Source: Cytobacillus purgationiresistens (GTDB lineage: Bacteria; Bacillota; Bacilli; Bacillales; Cytobacillaceae). Taken from it: a DNA stretch of 64,000 nucleotides. The stretch spans positions 62,001 to 126,000 of the forward strand of contig NZ_JAUSUB010000011.1 in the NCBI RefSeq assembly GCF_030813235.1, read 5' to 3'. The notes below the pieces were generated by a model. That model searched no databases. It was not told the DNA's origin and saw nothing but the letters and a program-made list of their open reading frames with translations. Every line of letters starts with the position of its first letter. The stretch's first letter is position 1. Of this stretch, positions 40,597 through 49,762 are shown piece by piece. The translations under genes and the position numbers were made by a program.

Positions 40597-40625
40597 ATCA
40601 TATGTACTTTCTCTACAATATTCAA
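40597..40625 (-). promoter_or_regulatory. Sigma-A promoter of the tRNA-like RNA
   Basis: On the minus strand TTGAAT (40620-40625), a 17-bp spacer and TATGAT (40597-40602) precede the acceptor stem by 9 nt. Transcription would begin within a few bases of the 5' end of the RNA. Confidence 0.75.
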
Positions 40626-40798
40626 GATTTACTTATTTTGAATCTCATTTGTTAATACCACTGGGATGAAAAGGTCTAATGAATCAGGATTTCTGTTCAT
40701 TTTGCTGAAAAAAGTACTAAAGATAAAAATAATAGTAGTTAAGCTGCCCACTCGGATGGCTCCTTTTTTCATAGATTATTAAGAAAGGAGAGATTTTT

Positions 40799-41725
40799 AT
40801 GGTTAAAATTTTTATAGATCCAGGTCATGGCGGTACTGATACAGGTGCAACTGGAAATGGACTTCAGGAAAAGGCATTGACATTGCAAATCGCCACTAGG
40901 ATCAGAAACATGCTTATGAGTGAATACAATAATGTATCTATATTAATGAGCCGGACAGAAGATCAGACAGTACCCCTTTCTGCGAGAACAACTGCTGCAA
41001 ACAATTGGGGTGCTAACTTTTATCTATCCGTTCACATCAATGCCGGTGGTGGTACAGGCTATGAGGATTACACTTATGTTGGTACTGGGGCTCCAACCAC
41101 GACATATCAAAACCTCATTCATGAAGAAGTGGTGAAATTAGCTGGTTTGAGCGATCGTGGCAAGAAACAGGCCGACTTTCATGTTCTTAGGGAGTCAGTA
41201 ATGCCAGCTCTATTAACAGAAAATGGTTTTATTGATCATGCAGCTGACGCCAACAAGCTAAAGCAAGCGGCTGTTATTGAGAATATTGCCAAAGGTCATG
41301 TGAATGGTTTAGCAAGGGCATTTAATTTGATTAAGAAGACTCCATCTGCCCCAAATCCGCCAACGCCTTCACCTGGTGAAAATGAGGACAAGGGTACAAA
41401 TAGCATTGTCGATTATCTTAAATCAATTGGCAAAGATTCTTCGTTTAACAGCCGGAAGGCACTAGCTAATCAGTATGGAATAAAGAACTATACGGGTACG
41501 GCAAAGCAAAATACCGACTTGCTGAATAAAATAAAAAATGGCTCCAAACCTGGTCCAAACCCAACAGGAGATATGAAAACGACAAGTGTCGTAGATTATT
41601 TAAAATCCATTAAACAAGACGCAAGCTTTGCCAATCGCAAAAAGCTAGCCGCTCAAAACGGAATAAATAATTATACAGGTACAGCTGCACAGAACACGCA
41701 GCTGTTGAAGAAATTACGTGGATGA
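40799..41725 (+). CDS. N-acetylmuramoyl-L-alanine amidase with two C-terminal repeats
   Basis: This 308-aa protein has an Amidase_3 domain in residues 1-175, with zinc ligands His10 (IDPGHGG), Glu24 and His79 (SVHINA) and catalytic Glu141 (LTENGF). After a Pro-rich linker come two copies of a ~45-residue repeat (SIVDYLKSIGKDSSF..., SVVDYLKSIKQDASF...), probably wall-binding. There is no signal peptide, as in phage endolysins and mother-cell or germination hydrolases. AGAAAGGAGAG lies upstream. Confidence 0.9.
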   Translation: MVKIFIDPGHGGTDTGATGNGLQEKALTLQIATRIRNMLMSEYNNVSILMSRTEDQTVPLSARTTAANNWGANFYLSVHINAGGGTGYEDYTYVGTGAPTTTYQNLIHEEVVKLAGLSDRGKKQADFHVLRESVMPALLTENGFIDHAADANKLKQAAVIENIAKGHVNGLARAFNLIKKTPSAPNPPTPSPGENEDKGTNSIVDYLKSIGKDSSFNSRKALANQYGIKNYTGTAKQNTDLLNKIKNGSKPGPNPTGDMKTTSVVDYLKSIKQDASFANRKKLAAQNGINNYTGTAAQNTQLLKKLRG

Positions 41726-41730
41726 TAGAC

Positions 41731-41758
41731 AAAAGCCCTTCACATGAGGGGCTTTTTC
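41731..41758 (+). terminator. Terminator after the amidase gene
   Basis: AAAAGCCC and GGGGCTTTTT pair around a short loop; a T-tract follows. Confidence 0.85.
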
Positions 41759-41800
41759 TTTAAGACTATAAAAATTGGTTAAGGGGCAGTTTCAAAAATA

Positions 41801-42370
41801 CTATTCATTTATTCCTAATTGAATTTCCTGCGTTTCTTCCTTGATTTGTCCAATTAGGGATAATACTGAACCGATTGCCTGAATCCAGCTGCCAATGACG
41901 CCTATTCGTTGCCCGTCTTTTTTGTCATTCAGTTGTTCAGAACCGCCTTTTGCTTGTAGACTGTTGCCAATGCCTTGTAATAATCCACCAATTATATTAA
42001 ATGAACGGCCAGAAGGAGTATGATCAAAGAACTCATCTGCAAGACCAACGAAGCTGCCGACTGCCTGAAAAGAATTGCCGGTAATAATCAATCTTTGGCT
42101 TGTTACTTGATTCACTTTTAAAAGAAGGCCAGATATCACTACCGTATTGCCAATGGCCTGGGTTTGGTCGCCAATCAGTTCAAGTGAGATTGAATTTTGC
42201 CCGTCAGCTGACAAACCGGCTCCAGTTGCCTGTAGAACATTACCTTGTAATCTTAAATTGAATTTAGTTTCATCACTTAAATGTTGAAAGGGTGTACTTC
42301 CTACGGCAGCCTCAATGGTCCCTATGACAGATAAGACAGATCCGACTACTTCTTTTAAGTGACTATTCAT
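41801..42370 (-). CDS. DUF6944-like repetitive protein
   Basis: This is a 189-aa protein; ATG 42370 is chosen for the GAGGTG site. It is built of ~20-residue repeats with pattern (I/L)xGxxxQAxGxxL, such as LRLQGNVLQATGAGL, LELIGDQTQAIGNTV and LIITGNSFQAVGSFV, with recurrent Gly and Gln-Ala/Gly-Ile-Gly. No signal or membrane segment is clear. Proteins of this type occur in spore-formers; function unknown. Confidence 0.7.
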   Translation of the reverse strand: MNSHLKEVVGSVLSVIGTIEAAVGSTPFQHLSDETKFNLRLQGNVLQATGAGLSADGQNSISLELIGDQTQAIGNTVVISGLLLKVNQVTSQRLIITGNSFQAVGSFVGLADEFFDHTPSGRSFNIIGGLLQGIGNSLQAKGGSEQLNDKKDGQRIGVIGSWIQAIGSVLSLIGQIKEETQEIQLGINE

Positions 42371-42519
42371 TTTACACCTCACGAACTTTTAATAATTATT
42401 GATATCGTATTCATTATGAATCAGATTGACTTTCTCATTCGTATAATGAATGCCCTTACTCACTGAAAAGGTTTAAAAAAGTGTAAAACGAATGACCGGA
42501 TTAGATAAGAAAAAAACCT

Positions 42520-42711
42520 TCATGTAGGATACATGAGAGATTTACAAGTAGTGCAATTGATTTTATCTACTGTCGCAAATTTGATGCTTTTTAAATCATT
42601 CCTTGTAAGAGCTGCGAACGTGTTAAACCGATATCCGCAAAATGTATTGTTCTGGTCCTTTACAATGTGGATTACATCTGAATGTTTGCTTAGTACTGTC
42701 GGGTATACCAT
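42520..42711 (-). CDS. Small Cys-containing hypothetical protein, 63 aa
   Basis: ATG 42711 follows GGAG. The protein has His12-x2-His-type residues near the N-terminus, NNTFCGYRFNTF in the middle and INCTTCKSL near the end, so Cys and His residues could bind a metal. I do not recognise the family. The opposite strand has a similar-length frame without a good start site, which I reject. Confidence 0.5.
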   Translation of the reverse strand: MVYPTVLSKHSDVIHIVKDQNNTFCGYRFNTFAALTRNDLKSIKFATVDKINCTTCKSLMYPT

Positions 42712-42726
42712 GTTAACCATCTCCAT

Positions 42727-43126
42727 TAGTTAGTATAAGGCAAGTTGTGTGATTAATAGATATATGTATAGTTATTTGTTGTAGCTTATGAAATGATTAG
42801 GCTGTTATTGGAAAAATATCCAATACATATATTACCACATTCACGGATTCGGTTTAACTGGTATATATTTGCATTTAGAGGAATGTTTAAGTGAAATTAG
42901 TATTATGTATCGTTGTTCTTATTGATGATTTCGATTAAAGTTGCATCTAATAAAGCTGGTTCATTCTCTGCTATAGTGCGAGTAGGTTATAAGTGTGATA
43001 CTACTAAAGATTAAATAAAAGGAGGAATGGTTTGAATAGAGTTTACCTCATAACTTATGATGTAGCAGAAGAGATAAGCTGAAGGAGGTTTAACGTGGGT
43101 GAAAAACTCGTTTAAACAAGCTCAAC
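42727..43126. other. Intergenic region with gene debris
   Basis: No full gene is supported. At 43021 AGGAGG precedes a TTG-started frame of 16 codons only, which looks like a remnant. GAAGGAGG at 43081 may once have served the CPBP gene that follows. Confidence 0.4.
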
Positions 43127-43907
43127 ATGATAGCTAGAATCGTTGTTGTCTTAATTTTTGCCATCATCTTTTGGAGGATTGTAGGCATTCTCAATCATGT
43201 TTATATAGGAGAAGCATATAGTCGTACAATTCATTTTTTTATTGCTGTATTTCTTACATTATTAAATTTAATCCTCGTTGGTATAGCACTAAGAGTTGAT
43301 AAAATAGAATGGAAGCAACTCGGGTTTTCTACGTTACGATCGAATCTCTTTTCTTTTTTTGTGGGGTTGGTTTCCTGGATTATCCTTGCATTGATTGGTA
43401 TAGTGGTCTGCTTAAAACTTGGTTGGGTTGAAATAACTTTGCTATCAAGTTTAAATTACCTCATGCTGAGCATTTTAATACTATTTATTACCGTGTTTCT
43501 TATAGAAGCCCTGCCCTGAAGAGATTATTTTTAGGGGACTTATCTACCGGTACTTAAATGTATTATACCGGCATTGGATAACACTCCTTATACAGATGCT
43601 TTTATTCTTATTTGCTTACTTTATTGGATCTATTAACTCATATGAGCAGCTTCTTTTTATACCTGGCTTTGCATTGATATTAGGGTATTTTAGAGCGTTA
43701 TCAGGAAATATTTGGGCATCTATTGGATTCCATGTTGCGATTATGACAGCCACACAAATTTTAAGCCCAATCCAACATCCTTTTGAGGTGAGTGGACTAT
43801 TCACGCTCCAATTTTTCGCCTTTATTCAATTACCTAGTATCATCGGAGCAGTTTTGTTGGAGTTTATTTATCCAAAACTCAATTGGAAAAGAAAGACGTT
43901 AAATTAA
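43127..43907 (+). pseudogene. CPBP-family membrane protease, frameshifted in its active-site motif
   Basis: Two frames (43127-43519 and the frame resuming to 43907) join into one CPBP/Abi-type membrane protein. The break is at the CCC of 43514-43516; removing one C gives ALPEEIIFRGLIYRYLN, which contains the catalytic EExxxR motif. The second half has FALILGYFRALSGNIWASIGFHV with the conserved His. Eight hydrophobic helices are expected in the repaired protein. As written, the active site is lost. Confidence 0.85.
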
Positions 43908-43957
43908 GGTAAGTGTTTAAGACGTTATTCTAATATTAAAGCTTGCTATAGAAACCA

Positions 43958-44425
43958 TTAATGAGTTTCTGGTGAATTTGGTTTTTCTAAAAATTTTTGA
44001 AACCCATAGTTCAAAAAAGAAAGAGCATAGTAAGTAAGAAACAGTCCAAATGAATTTAATTTTTTTAATTTATAATGGCCGATTCTTTGAAAAAGTGCAT
44101 TTAAAGGGAAAGCAAACAGTAGGTCCATAACTAAATTAGTAAGTGCATATAATGAGAATTTTCCATATGTAAAATGAAAAATCCACAGGTTAATGGTAAA
44201 AAACGGTCCAAATATAAAAGCGAGATCATCAAATATAATGAATTTCGTTCCACCTTTTACTTTCCACCATTTAAAAATCAGGTTTAATAGGGTCTCTATT
44301 AACAAAATGCATGACGTAAATAATGTAACTGGTAAGTATCTTTTGAAGGATCGTTTTGGAAGGAAGAAAATGATCATTGCCCACAGAATGATTGCATTTC
44401 CGATTCTGAATATATTTACAGCCAT
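43958..44425 (-). CDS. CBO0543-like small membrane protein
   Basis: This is a 155-aa protein; ATG 44425 is favoured over GTG 44434 for spacing to GGGG. Four or five hydrophobic helices alternate with basic loops (KRSFKRYLP, FKWWKVKGG). The segment FIIFDDLAFIFGPFFTINLWIFH resembles CBO0543-family proteins of spore-formers. Function unknown. Confidence 0.65.
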   Translation of the reverse strand: MAVNIFRIGNAIILWAMIIFFLPKRSFKRYLPVTLFTSCILLIETLLNLIFKWWKVKGGTKFIIFDDLAFIFGPFFTINLWIFHFTYGKFSLYALTNLVMDLLFAFPLNALFQRIGHYKLKKLNSFGLFLTYYALSFLNYGFQKFLEKPNSPETH

Positions 44426-44699
44426 AACCTTCACCCCTTTTTTTTCTTAGGATATGGAATGATAGGAATTTTATACGTATAAAAGACTCAGTTTCTCATA
44501 CTATTAGGAAAAAAGGGTGTAACAAAGTGCAATGGGGTTATAGATTTGAGTATTTAATCTTATATCGTATATTAAATGTGGAATTGAATTAGAGTTTAGA
44601 ATTTCAAAAAAGAGGAAGATGAGAAGCTGGTGTACTTTGACCACCCTTCTTTTAGCTATTCTGAGGAATGAAATCTATTAACTCCTTTTCAAGGTTAAA

Positions 44700-45071
44700 T
44701 CGTCAAATCCTTGCAGATTCACTTGAATCAGCTACGCTTGGAGGTGCTACATATTTTGATGCTTCTTCAATTAAATAATTCAATTCATGATTTGTTGAAC
44801 TTTCTTTCACTCTTTTCTATCGATCGCTCAAGAGCTGCTTCTTGGAGGCGAACGGTCTTAAACCTTCCTTAATATAAAAACCGTAGCCCTTTGGAAGCAT
44901 GCTTTTGGCTAAAGAATGTTTCTCAGCTACTGAAAGACGAACAAAAGAGAAGTAATCCGTCCTGGTAGAAAGCGTCTGGTCTACAATTATGTCAGAATCA
45001 AAATAAATAAGGTCAACAAAGGGTTCTTTAGACGAAAGCACATTCATTCCATAAATCGATGGATCACTCAT
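44700..45071 (-). pseudogene. VanX-like D-Ala-D-Ala dipeptidase fragment
   Basis: The N-terminal 84 codons read VDLIYFDSDII, LPKGYGFYIKEGLRPFASKKQ, like the start of VanX/DdpX dipeptidases including the Arg in LRPF. The frame then stops. A short piece further on reads SKYVAPPS in another frame. The SxHxxGxAxD zinc site expected next is missing, so the gene is dead. Confidence 0.6.
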
Positions 45072-45340
45072 TAGAATTTTTTTAGTTCTTCCAAAGGATT
45101 CTCCCTTTAAAGATTAATTTCTCCTCATTTACATTTTTCCCTTCTTTAATATCAATACAATTGGAATAATCAACTGATCTAAAAAAAATATAAAACTTAT
45201 CCATCGCTGCCAGTAAAGTACTCTGCCGCAATGGGGAAATCATTCATCCAACTCTTATAAAAATGAATGCCATATATCCTGTATTGAATGTTCATTTTGT
45301 GCACATTGTAAAACAGAGCATTCATTAGGAGGAAGATATC

Positions 45341-45901
45341 TTGGATAATAAAGATTATTGGCAACAAATACATTCAAAAGGCGATGAATTGAACTCATTG
45401 CTCACTAATTACTGGAATCAATACTCTGACTTTGGTACATGGCAGTTCTGGATGGTTTTGCTGTTACTAATAGCCCCTATCATTTTGCTCTATTTTACAG
45501 TAGATAGAAAAAGAATATTTGAGCTATTTTTCTTCGGTTATACAGTCAATATGCTTTGGACATTAAGTGATATAGCACTTGGAAGAAGTGGTTTATTTGT
45601 TCACAAATATTTTTTAATACCTTCATTACCAATTTCAACTAATATAACTGCTTCTGTTCTTCCGGTAGCATTCTTATGGTTATACCAATATTGTACTAGT
45701 AGGAAGAACAATTTTTACCTATATACTTTAATATTAAGTGCTGTATTTGCATTTGGGTTTGCTTCTCTTGAAAAATACTTGGGCTTAGTTGAATTTAGGA
45801 ATGGAATGAATCAATTTCACCTATTTCTCTTTGATGTGGGTATAATATTTTTATCTTACTGGTTCACAAAGCTCATCTTAAAATTAAGAGTTGAGTCTTA
45901 A
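45341..45901 (+). CDS. CBO0543-like membrane protein
   Basis: This 186-aa protein starts with TTG after AGGAGGA. Five or six hydrophobic helices are seen, from FWMVLLLLIAPIILLYF to FDVGIIFLSYWFTKLIL. It shares general layout with the product of the gene at 43958. Function unknown. Confidence 0.65.
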   Translation: MDNKDYWQQIHSKGDELNSLLTNYWNQYSDFGTWQFWMVLLLLIAPIILLYFTVDRKRIFELFFFGYTVNMLWTLSDIALGRSGLFVHKYFLIPSLPISTNITASVLPVAFLWLYQYCTSRKNNFYLYTLILSAVFAFGFASLEKYLGLVEFRNGMNQFHLFLFDVGIIFLSYWFTKLILKLRVES

Positions 45902-46182
45902 ATCATCTTATTTAGAAGCTGAAACACTACATTCTTTGTATTAATAATGGGTGTAGTAATAATTGTTAAGGCAGTTATAGATGAAGCGTTGATTATCATA
46001 CTTAACCGCCAATAGAAGACGAATTGGACTTTAATTCAGCAATCCATACTATGCAAAAACAAAAAATACAAAATACTTACATAATGGTATGAGCCCTTAG
46101 TATGTTCCCAGAAAAATACACCAGTTTCATGTTGTATAAGAAGGGAGAGTGCTCCTCGAATCAGGTAATAGAAAAGGAATGA

Positions 46183-46827
46183 CTATTGTATTCTTATAGC
46201 ATAAATTAGCCATTTCTTAGCCACTAGTTCGCAATCTAAAGTTATTTCCTTTTTTAAGTGCACGTCATAATAATTAATCCTTCTGTTGTTGTTTTGAATT
46301 TTCTCAACCCTAATATCTTCGGCATCGTTCAGGGCTCCCATAGAGAATTCAACAATCGTTCCTTCAATATCCTTTTCATAAACAACTTCTTTAGTATTAT
46401 TTACTTCCCAAAACTCTTTTATTTCATTTAAGGCAGATCCACTATAATAATTTTCTAATAATAGATAGGCATCTTTTTGGTCCTTTATCCCGGATTTCTC
46501 GAAGTAATGGGGTATTAATAGAATTCTCGGTTTTTCAATAGCAACATTAATATCACTAAGGATTTTATCTTCTTTATACAAGGAAGCAGACTGATAATAA
46601 ATCATCCCAAATAATGCACCAAATATGATAAGAAAGCAGGCTGCTAGTAAAACAATGTTGGATGTTTTAGTTATGGAATGCCATTTTTTATTCTGAGTTT
46701 TTGGATGGTTGATAGAGTCCTTTTCATAGTGCAATATACTATTTAGTATTTCTTCATTTTTATCAGGATCTACTTCGAATTTCGGAAAACCATTTTTGAA
46801 ATTGAACTCTTTTTCAAATGGATTCAT
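46183..46827 (-). CDS. Putative anti-sigma factor
   Basis: This 214-aa protein has about 55 cytoplasmic residues, one transmembrane helix (NIVLLAACFLIIFGALFGMIY) and an outside domain. Overlap of 14 bp with the ECF sigma gene upstream indicates an operon, the usual arrangement of sigma and anti-sigma. No zinc HxxxCxxC motif is seen, so it is not a ZAS type. The signal sensed is unknown. Confidence 0.65.
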   Translation of the reverse strand: MNPFEKEFNFKNGFPKFEVDPDKNEEILNSILHYEKDSINHPKTQNKKWHSITKTSNIVLLAACFLIIFGALFGMIYYQSASLYKEDKILSDINVAIEKPRILLIPHYFEKSGIKDQKDAYLLLENYYSGSALNEIKEFWEVNNTKEVVYEKDIEGTIVEFSMGALNDAEDIRVEKIQNNNRRINYYDVHLKKEITLDCELVAKKWLIYAIRIQ

Positions 46828-47329
46828 TTTTTATAACACTCCTTCCAAAATAGAAATCTTTTAATTTTTGTTTTGCTCGATGAAAAGTTAAATTTATGTT
46901 GTTTTCTTTATATCCAGTAACAATGGCGATTTCCTTCGTATTTAGCTCAAGTATGCCTTTCAGGATTACTATTTCTCTATACTTTGGTGAAAGTTTATTA
47001 ATATATTGATAAAGCTCCAGTACCTCTTCATTATCGATAAGAGATTTTTCAACTGATAAGTGTGATTCTGTTTTATTGATATGCTTGAGGATATCTGTAA
47101 ATCGTTTATTCCTTCTAGATTGATCTATTGCAATGTTTCTTGCTATTTGTATTAGCCAAGTCTTAGGATGTGACTTTCCTTGGAATCGATCTAAGCTGTG
47201 CATGGCTTTAATGAAGACCTCCTGGAGAATATCTTCTGCATCTGTATTATTTAAATAATATACAAGATAGTTGTACACATCATTGGCATATAGCGAATAC
47301 CATTCTCTAATAATCTCCTTGTTTTCCAT
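46814..47329 (-). CDS. ECF-type RNA polymerase sigma factor
   Basis: This 171-aa sigma-70 family protein has region 2 (YANDVYNYLVYYL, DAEDILQEVFIKA, FQGKSHPKTWLIQIARN) and region 4 (LSPKYREIVILKGILELNTKEIA, then NNINLTFHRAKQKLK). GAAATCCCATGG is the start context. It is followed by the single-helix partner protein. The signal and regulon cannot be read here. Confidence 0.88.
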   Translation of the reverse strand: MENKEIIREWYSLYANDVYNYLVYYLNNTDAEDILQEVFIKAMHSLDRFQGKSHPKTWLIQIARNIAIDQSRRNKRFTDILKHINKTESHLSVEKSLIDNEEVLELYQYINKLSPKYREIVILKGILELNTKEIAIVTGYKENNINLTFHRAKQKLKDFYFGRSVIKNESI

Positions 47330-47756
47330 GGGATTTCTCCTTTTTATTAATTAGACGAATATGAATTAATTATCTTTCCATTTTTTTTGTATGGGAGTAA
47401 TTAGGTATTATTTTACATCAATATCTATTAGGGCGATCAGTTAAATCGACGTTTGGTGGAAAAGATGTTTTGGTTTTCAGGGGACTTGGAAAGAGGTTTG
47501 ATCGGTGGAAGGGTTCGATTTATCTTCTTTGTAAATATAGCTTTTGATGGATGGGATAATGAGGAATGTTAATGATTGTCGATAATTATAGAAGGAATAA
47601 GGTTAAGAAAAATGAGGGAAGAAGTTACAGAGGCAGAAGTTGAAGCTAGTAAGTTGTTTCGATGTAGACAAAAATGGATAAATGAAAGGATGACTCTTTT
47701 TTTGAAAACAAAAAAGCATAAAAGGCGCCTCAAGTGAGACTCCTTTTTATTATGAT
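47330..47756. other. Upstream region of the sigma factor, no supported gene
   Basis: A 41-codon frame starts at 47611 but has no good ribosome binding site. A degenerate GC-containing hairpin (AGGCGCCTC...GAG) near 47719 could be a terminator. Nothing else is seen. Confidence 0.4.
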
Positions 47757-48200
47757 TCTGTTCCCTTATTGTGGTGTAACGGAGGAGGAACTAACCATCC
47801 TTATCCTTCTTAAGTTTTAACATTAGCACCGAACTGGGCTTTATTTGTATGGAACTGACCATACATCATTGCAACATCTTCTCTAATTGATTGACCAATG
47901 GCTTGGCTGCATGCAACTAATCCTGCTGCTGTACCCATAGAAATACCAGCGCTGATCTCTGGATCCGTGAATCTGACTCCTACTGGAATGTCATCTAAAT
48001 TTGCATTAGGACGAGCAGGTGGAAGCCCAATTCCGTTAGTTTTCAGTAATTCTTCTAATTGTTGGTTTTCAGATTGTAATCCTTTGATTGCCACTTCAAT
48101 TAGCTTTTTTAGATCTTCATCACCCGCGTGATTAATCAATGTTTGATATCCAGCAATTGTCCCATTGTTTGTTAAAGGTATGTGAATAAGCCATTATACT
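47757..48200 (-). pseudogene. DUF3231 protein, damaged at both ends
   Basis: The central 109 codons match DUF3231 ferritin-like spore-associated proteins: DIPVGVRFTDPEISAGISMG and CSQAIGQSIREDVAMMYGQFH. The C-terminus stops early at ...VKT, but a shifted frame continues LKLKKDK and then GWLVPPPLHH, the usual family end. The N-terminus lacks a proper ATG in frame. Both ends appear frameshifted. Confidence 0.75.
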
Positions 48201-48466
48201 TCACCATAATGTAAAGGTTCATCTTTTGGGTTACTGCCTAATGAGGGGGATCTTGTAAAAATCCAAGAAGGTGAAAATTGGAATTGGACTCAGGACGTGA
48301 AATATTTTTCTAGTGGTTTTTGACTACATGATGAAACTTGTCTAGGTGCTGTAAATTCCTTTTGTGAGGTTATCGGCAACATATACGAAAATCAAGAGTT
48401 AATCAACTCTTGAATTATTAAGTTTCTCTAAGTAAGGAAAAAGATTATCTGAGAATAGACAGTCTT

Positions 48467-48940
48467 TCAAGTTGATAAAGTCTTTTTTGACTTAGTTATA
48501 TATTTAGCTACTGTTTTTGTTATTAATGGACTACCAATAATAGTTGGTAAAAACCAAACTAACAAGGGTGGGAGATCTTGCAGAATAGGAATCTTAGATT
48601 GATTAACAACTAATACTGCAGTTATTACACCTATATAAGACCCAAGCATACCGACTATATGCGTGTATAACCACTTTTTCCATTTGAATTTCCGAGCTAG
48701 GTATCCAATTAAAGCCAAGCTGTAGGAGAATATTGCTATGTAAAACAAATAGGCGCTTTCATTCCAATTAATGATTGCCATTACAACAGAAGTGAAAAAA
48801 ATTAAGAAATATGAAAAATGATAAATTTCGCCACTTATTGTATGTTTGCCCTTTCTTTTTTTGAAGAGTATAGCAAAAAAACCAGTAAGTAAACATATGG
48901 TACCGAACAGGATATGTGTAACTAATAGAATTTCACTCAT
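48467..48940 (-). CDS. DUF2306-like membrane protein
   Basis: This 157-aa protein has four or five hydrophobic helices. HILFGTICLLTGFFAILFKK and KGKHTISGEIYHFSYF give the His-containing pattern of DUF2306-type (cytochrome-like) membrane proteins. ATG 48940 is preferred to the TTG one codon upstream. Function unknown. Confidence 0.65.
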   Translation of the reverse strand: MSEILLVTHILFGTICLLTGFFAILFKKRKGKHTISGEIYHFSYFLIFFTSVVMAIINWNESAYLFYIAIFSYSLALIGYLARKFKWKKWLYTHIVGMLGSYIGVITAVLVVNQSKIPILQDLPPLLVWFLPTIIGSPLITKTVAKYITKSKKTLST

Positions 48941-49096
48941 CAAGAATAATCACCCTTTTTTTATATATTTTACCATAAATATAAGGGTGAAGAACTACTT
49001 AATAATAAATCATTAATTAGATTTTAAATAAACAAAAGAGTAAAGATGTTTCCATAAAAAAGAAAAAGCACTCTTAGTCGAATGCATTTTCAAATC

Positions 49097-49270
49097 TTAA
49101 GCTTTTAAGTCTATTGAATTACCTAAGGTCGGATGTGGAGTTTCTAACATTTTAATTAATTCAGCGCTATTTTGCTCTGTAGATTCCAAGACTTTTTTGG
49201 TCAAAGCAATGCTGACATTTTGGCTAAGTGAAGCTTGATTCATTGCAATTGATAATGCTGCGATATCCAT
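49097..49270 (-). CDS. YjfB-like putative motility protein
   Basis: This 57-aa protein starts MDIAALSIAMNQASLSQNVS and continues VLESTEQNSAELIKML, the YjfB family pattern in Bacillus. ATG 49270 follows AGAGGTG. Family members are linked to motility by association; the function is not established. Confidence 0.8.
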   Translation of the reverse strand: MDIAALSIAMNQASLSQNVSIALTKKVLESTEQNSAELIKMLETPHPTLGNSIDLKA

Positions 49271-49351
49271 AATATTCACCTCTGATTTATGTATCGGATT
49301 GTTTTTTGGAAATTAAATAAGCAAGCAGTTAATTAAGGAGGGAATTTTATC

Positions 49352-49541
49352 TTGAAGTTATTTGAAGTTACCATTTAGATGATTGTGATTTTGGCCATTA
49401 TCTCGCCACAGGTAACTCGGTAGAAGAAGTAAAAGAGAGAGCGAAAACAAGGCTAGAGATACAGTCAAGTTCCTTAATGTATTTGGAGGTAATGGAATAA
49501 CAGAGGTAGATGGTTATCCAATTAAGATTGAGTGTTGCTAA
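49352..49541 (+). pseudogene. Small conjugative-element protein, frameshifted
   Basis: AAGGAGGG precedes a TTG. Three frames join as LFEVTI, then DDCDFGHYLATGNSVEEVKE, then VFGGNGITEVDGYPIKI. I recall such a small protein beside toprim and LtrC-type genes of integrative conjugative elements. Two frameshifts kill it. It marks the left side of the decayed element. Confidence 0.65.
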
Positions 49542-49582
49542 CGAAACATATTGATAGTTCAGTTTAGCCGGGAGGATTATTT

Positions 49583-49663
49583 ATGGCAAGTGGTTGTATC
49601 ATGGGAGATTGCTATTTATGCGGGGAGCATGTATTCGAGGACGAGATTGTTTGGATGATTTAA
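49583..49663 (+). pseudogene. Truncated small Cys-rich conjugative-element protein
   Basis: GGAGGA precedes the ATG. The 26 codons read MASGCIMGDCYLCGEHVFED and then stop; a CxxC is present. The downstream part appears lost near the Tn3-type end at 49714. Confidence 0.5.
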
Positions 49664-49713
49664 AAAATAAACCACGCCATCGACGGTGTAAAACTAATAA
49701 TATGCTTCGTGGA

Positions 49714-49751
49714 GGGGTCCAGCCGACAAAACGCGGAAATTATACGCTAAG
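49714..49751 (+). mobile_element. Orphan 38-bp Tn3-family terminal repeat
   Basis: The sequence starts GGGGTCCAGCCGAC and ends TTATACGCTAAG, exactly 38 bp, which is the length and end pattern of Tn3-family terminal repeats. TACGCTAAG occurs again at 49787-49795, a subterminal copy also present in the element at 60949. No partner end is seen in the window. Confidence 0.7.
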
Positions 49752-49762
49752 CAAATTTCGAC

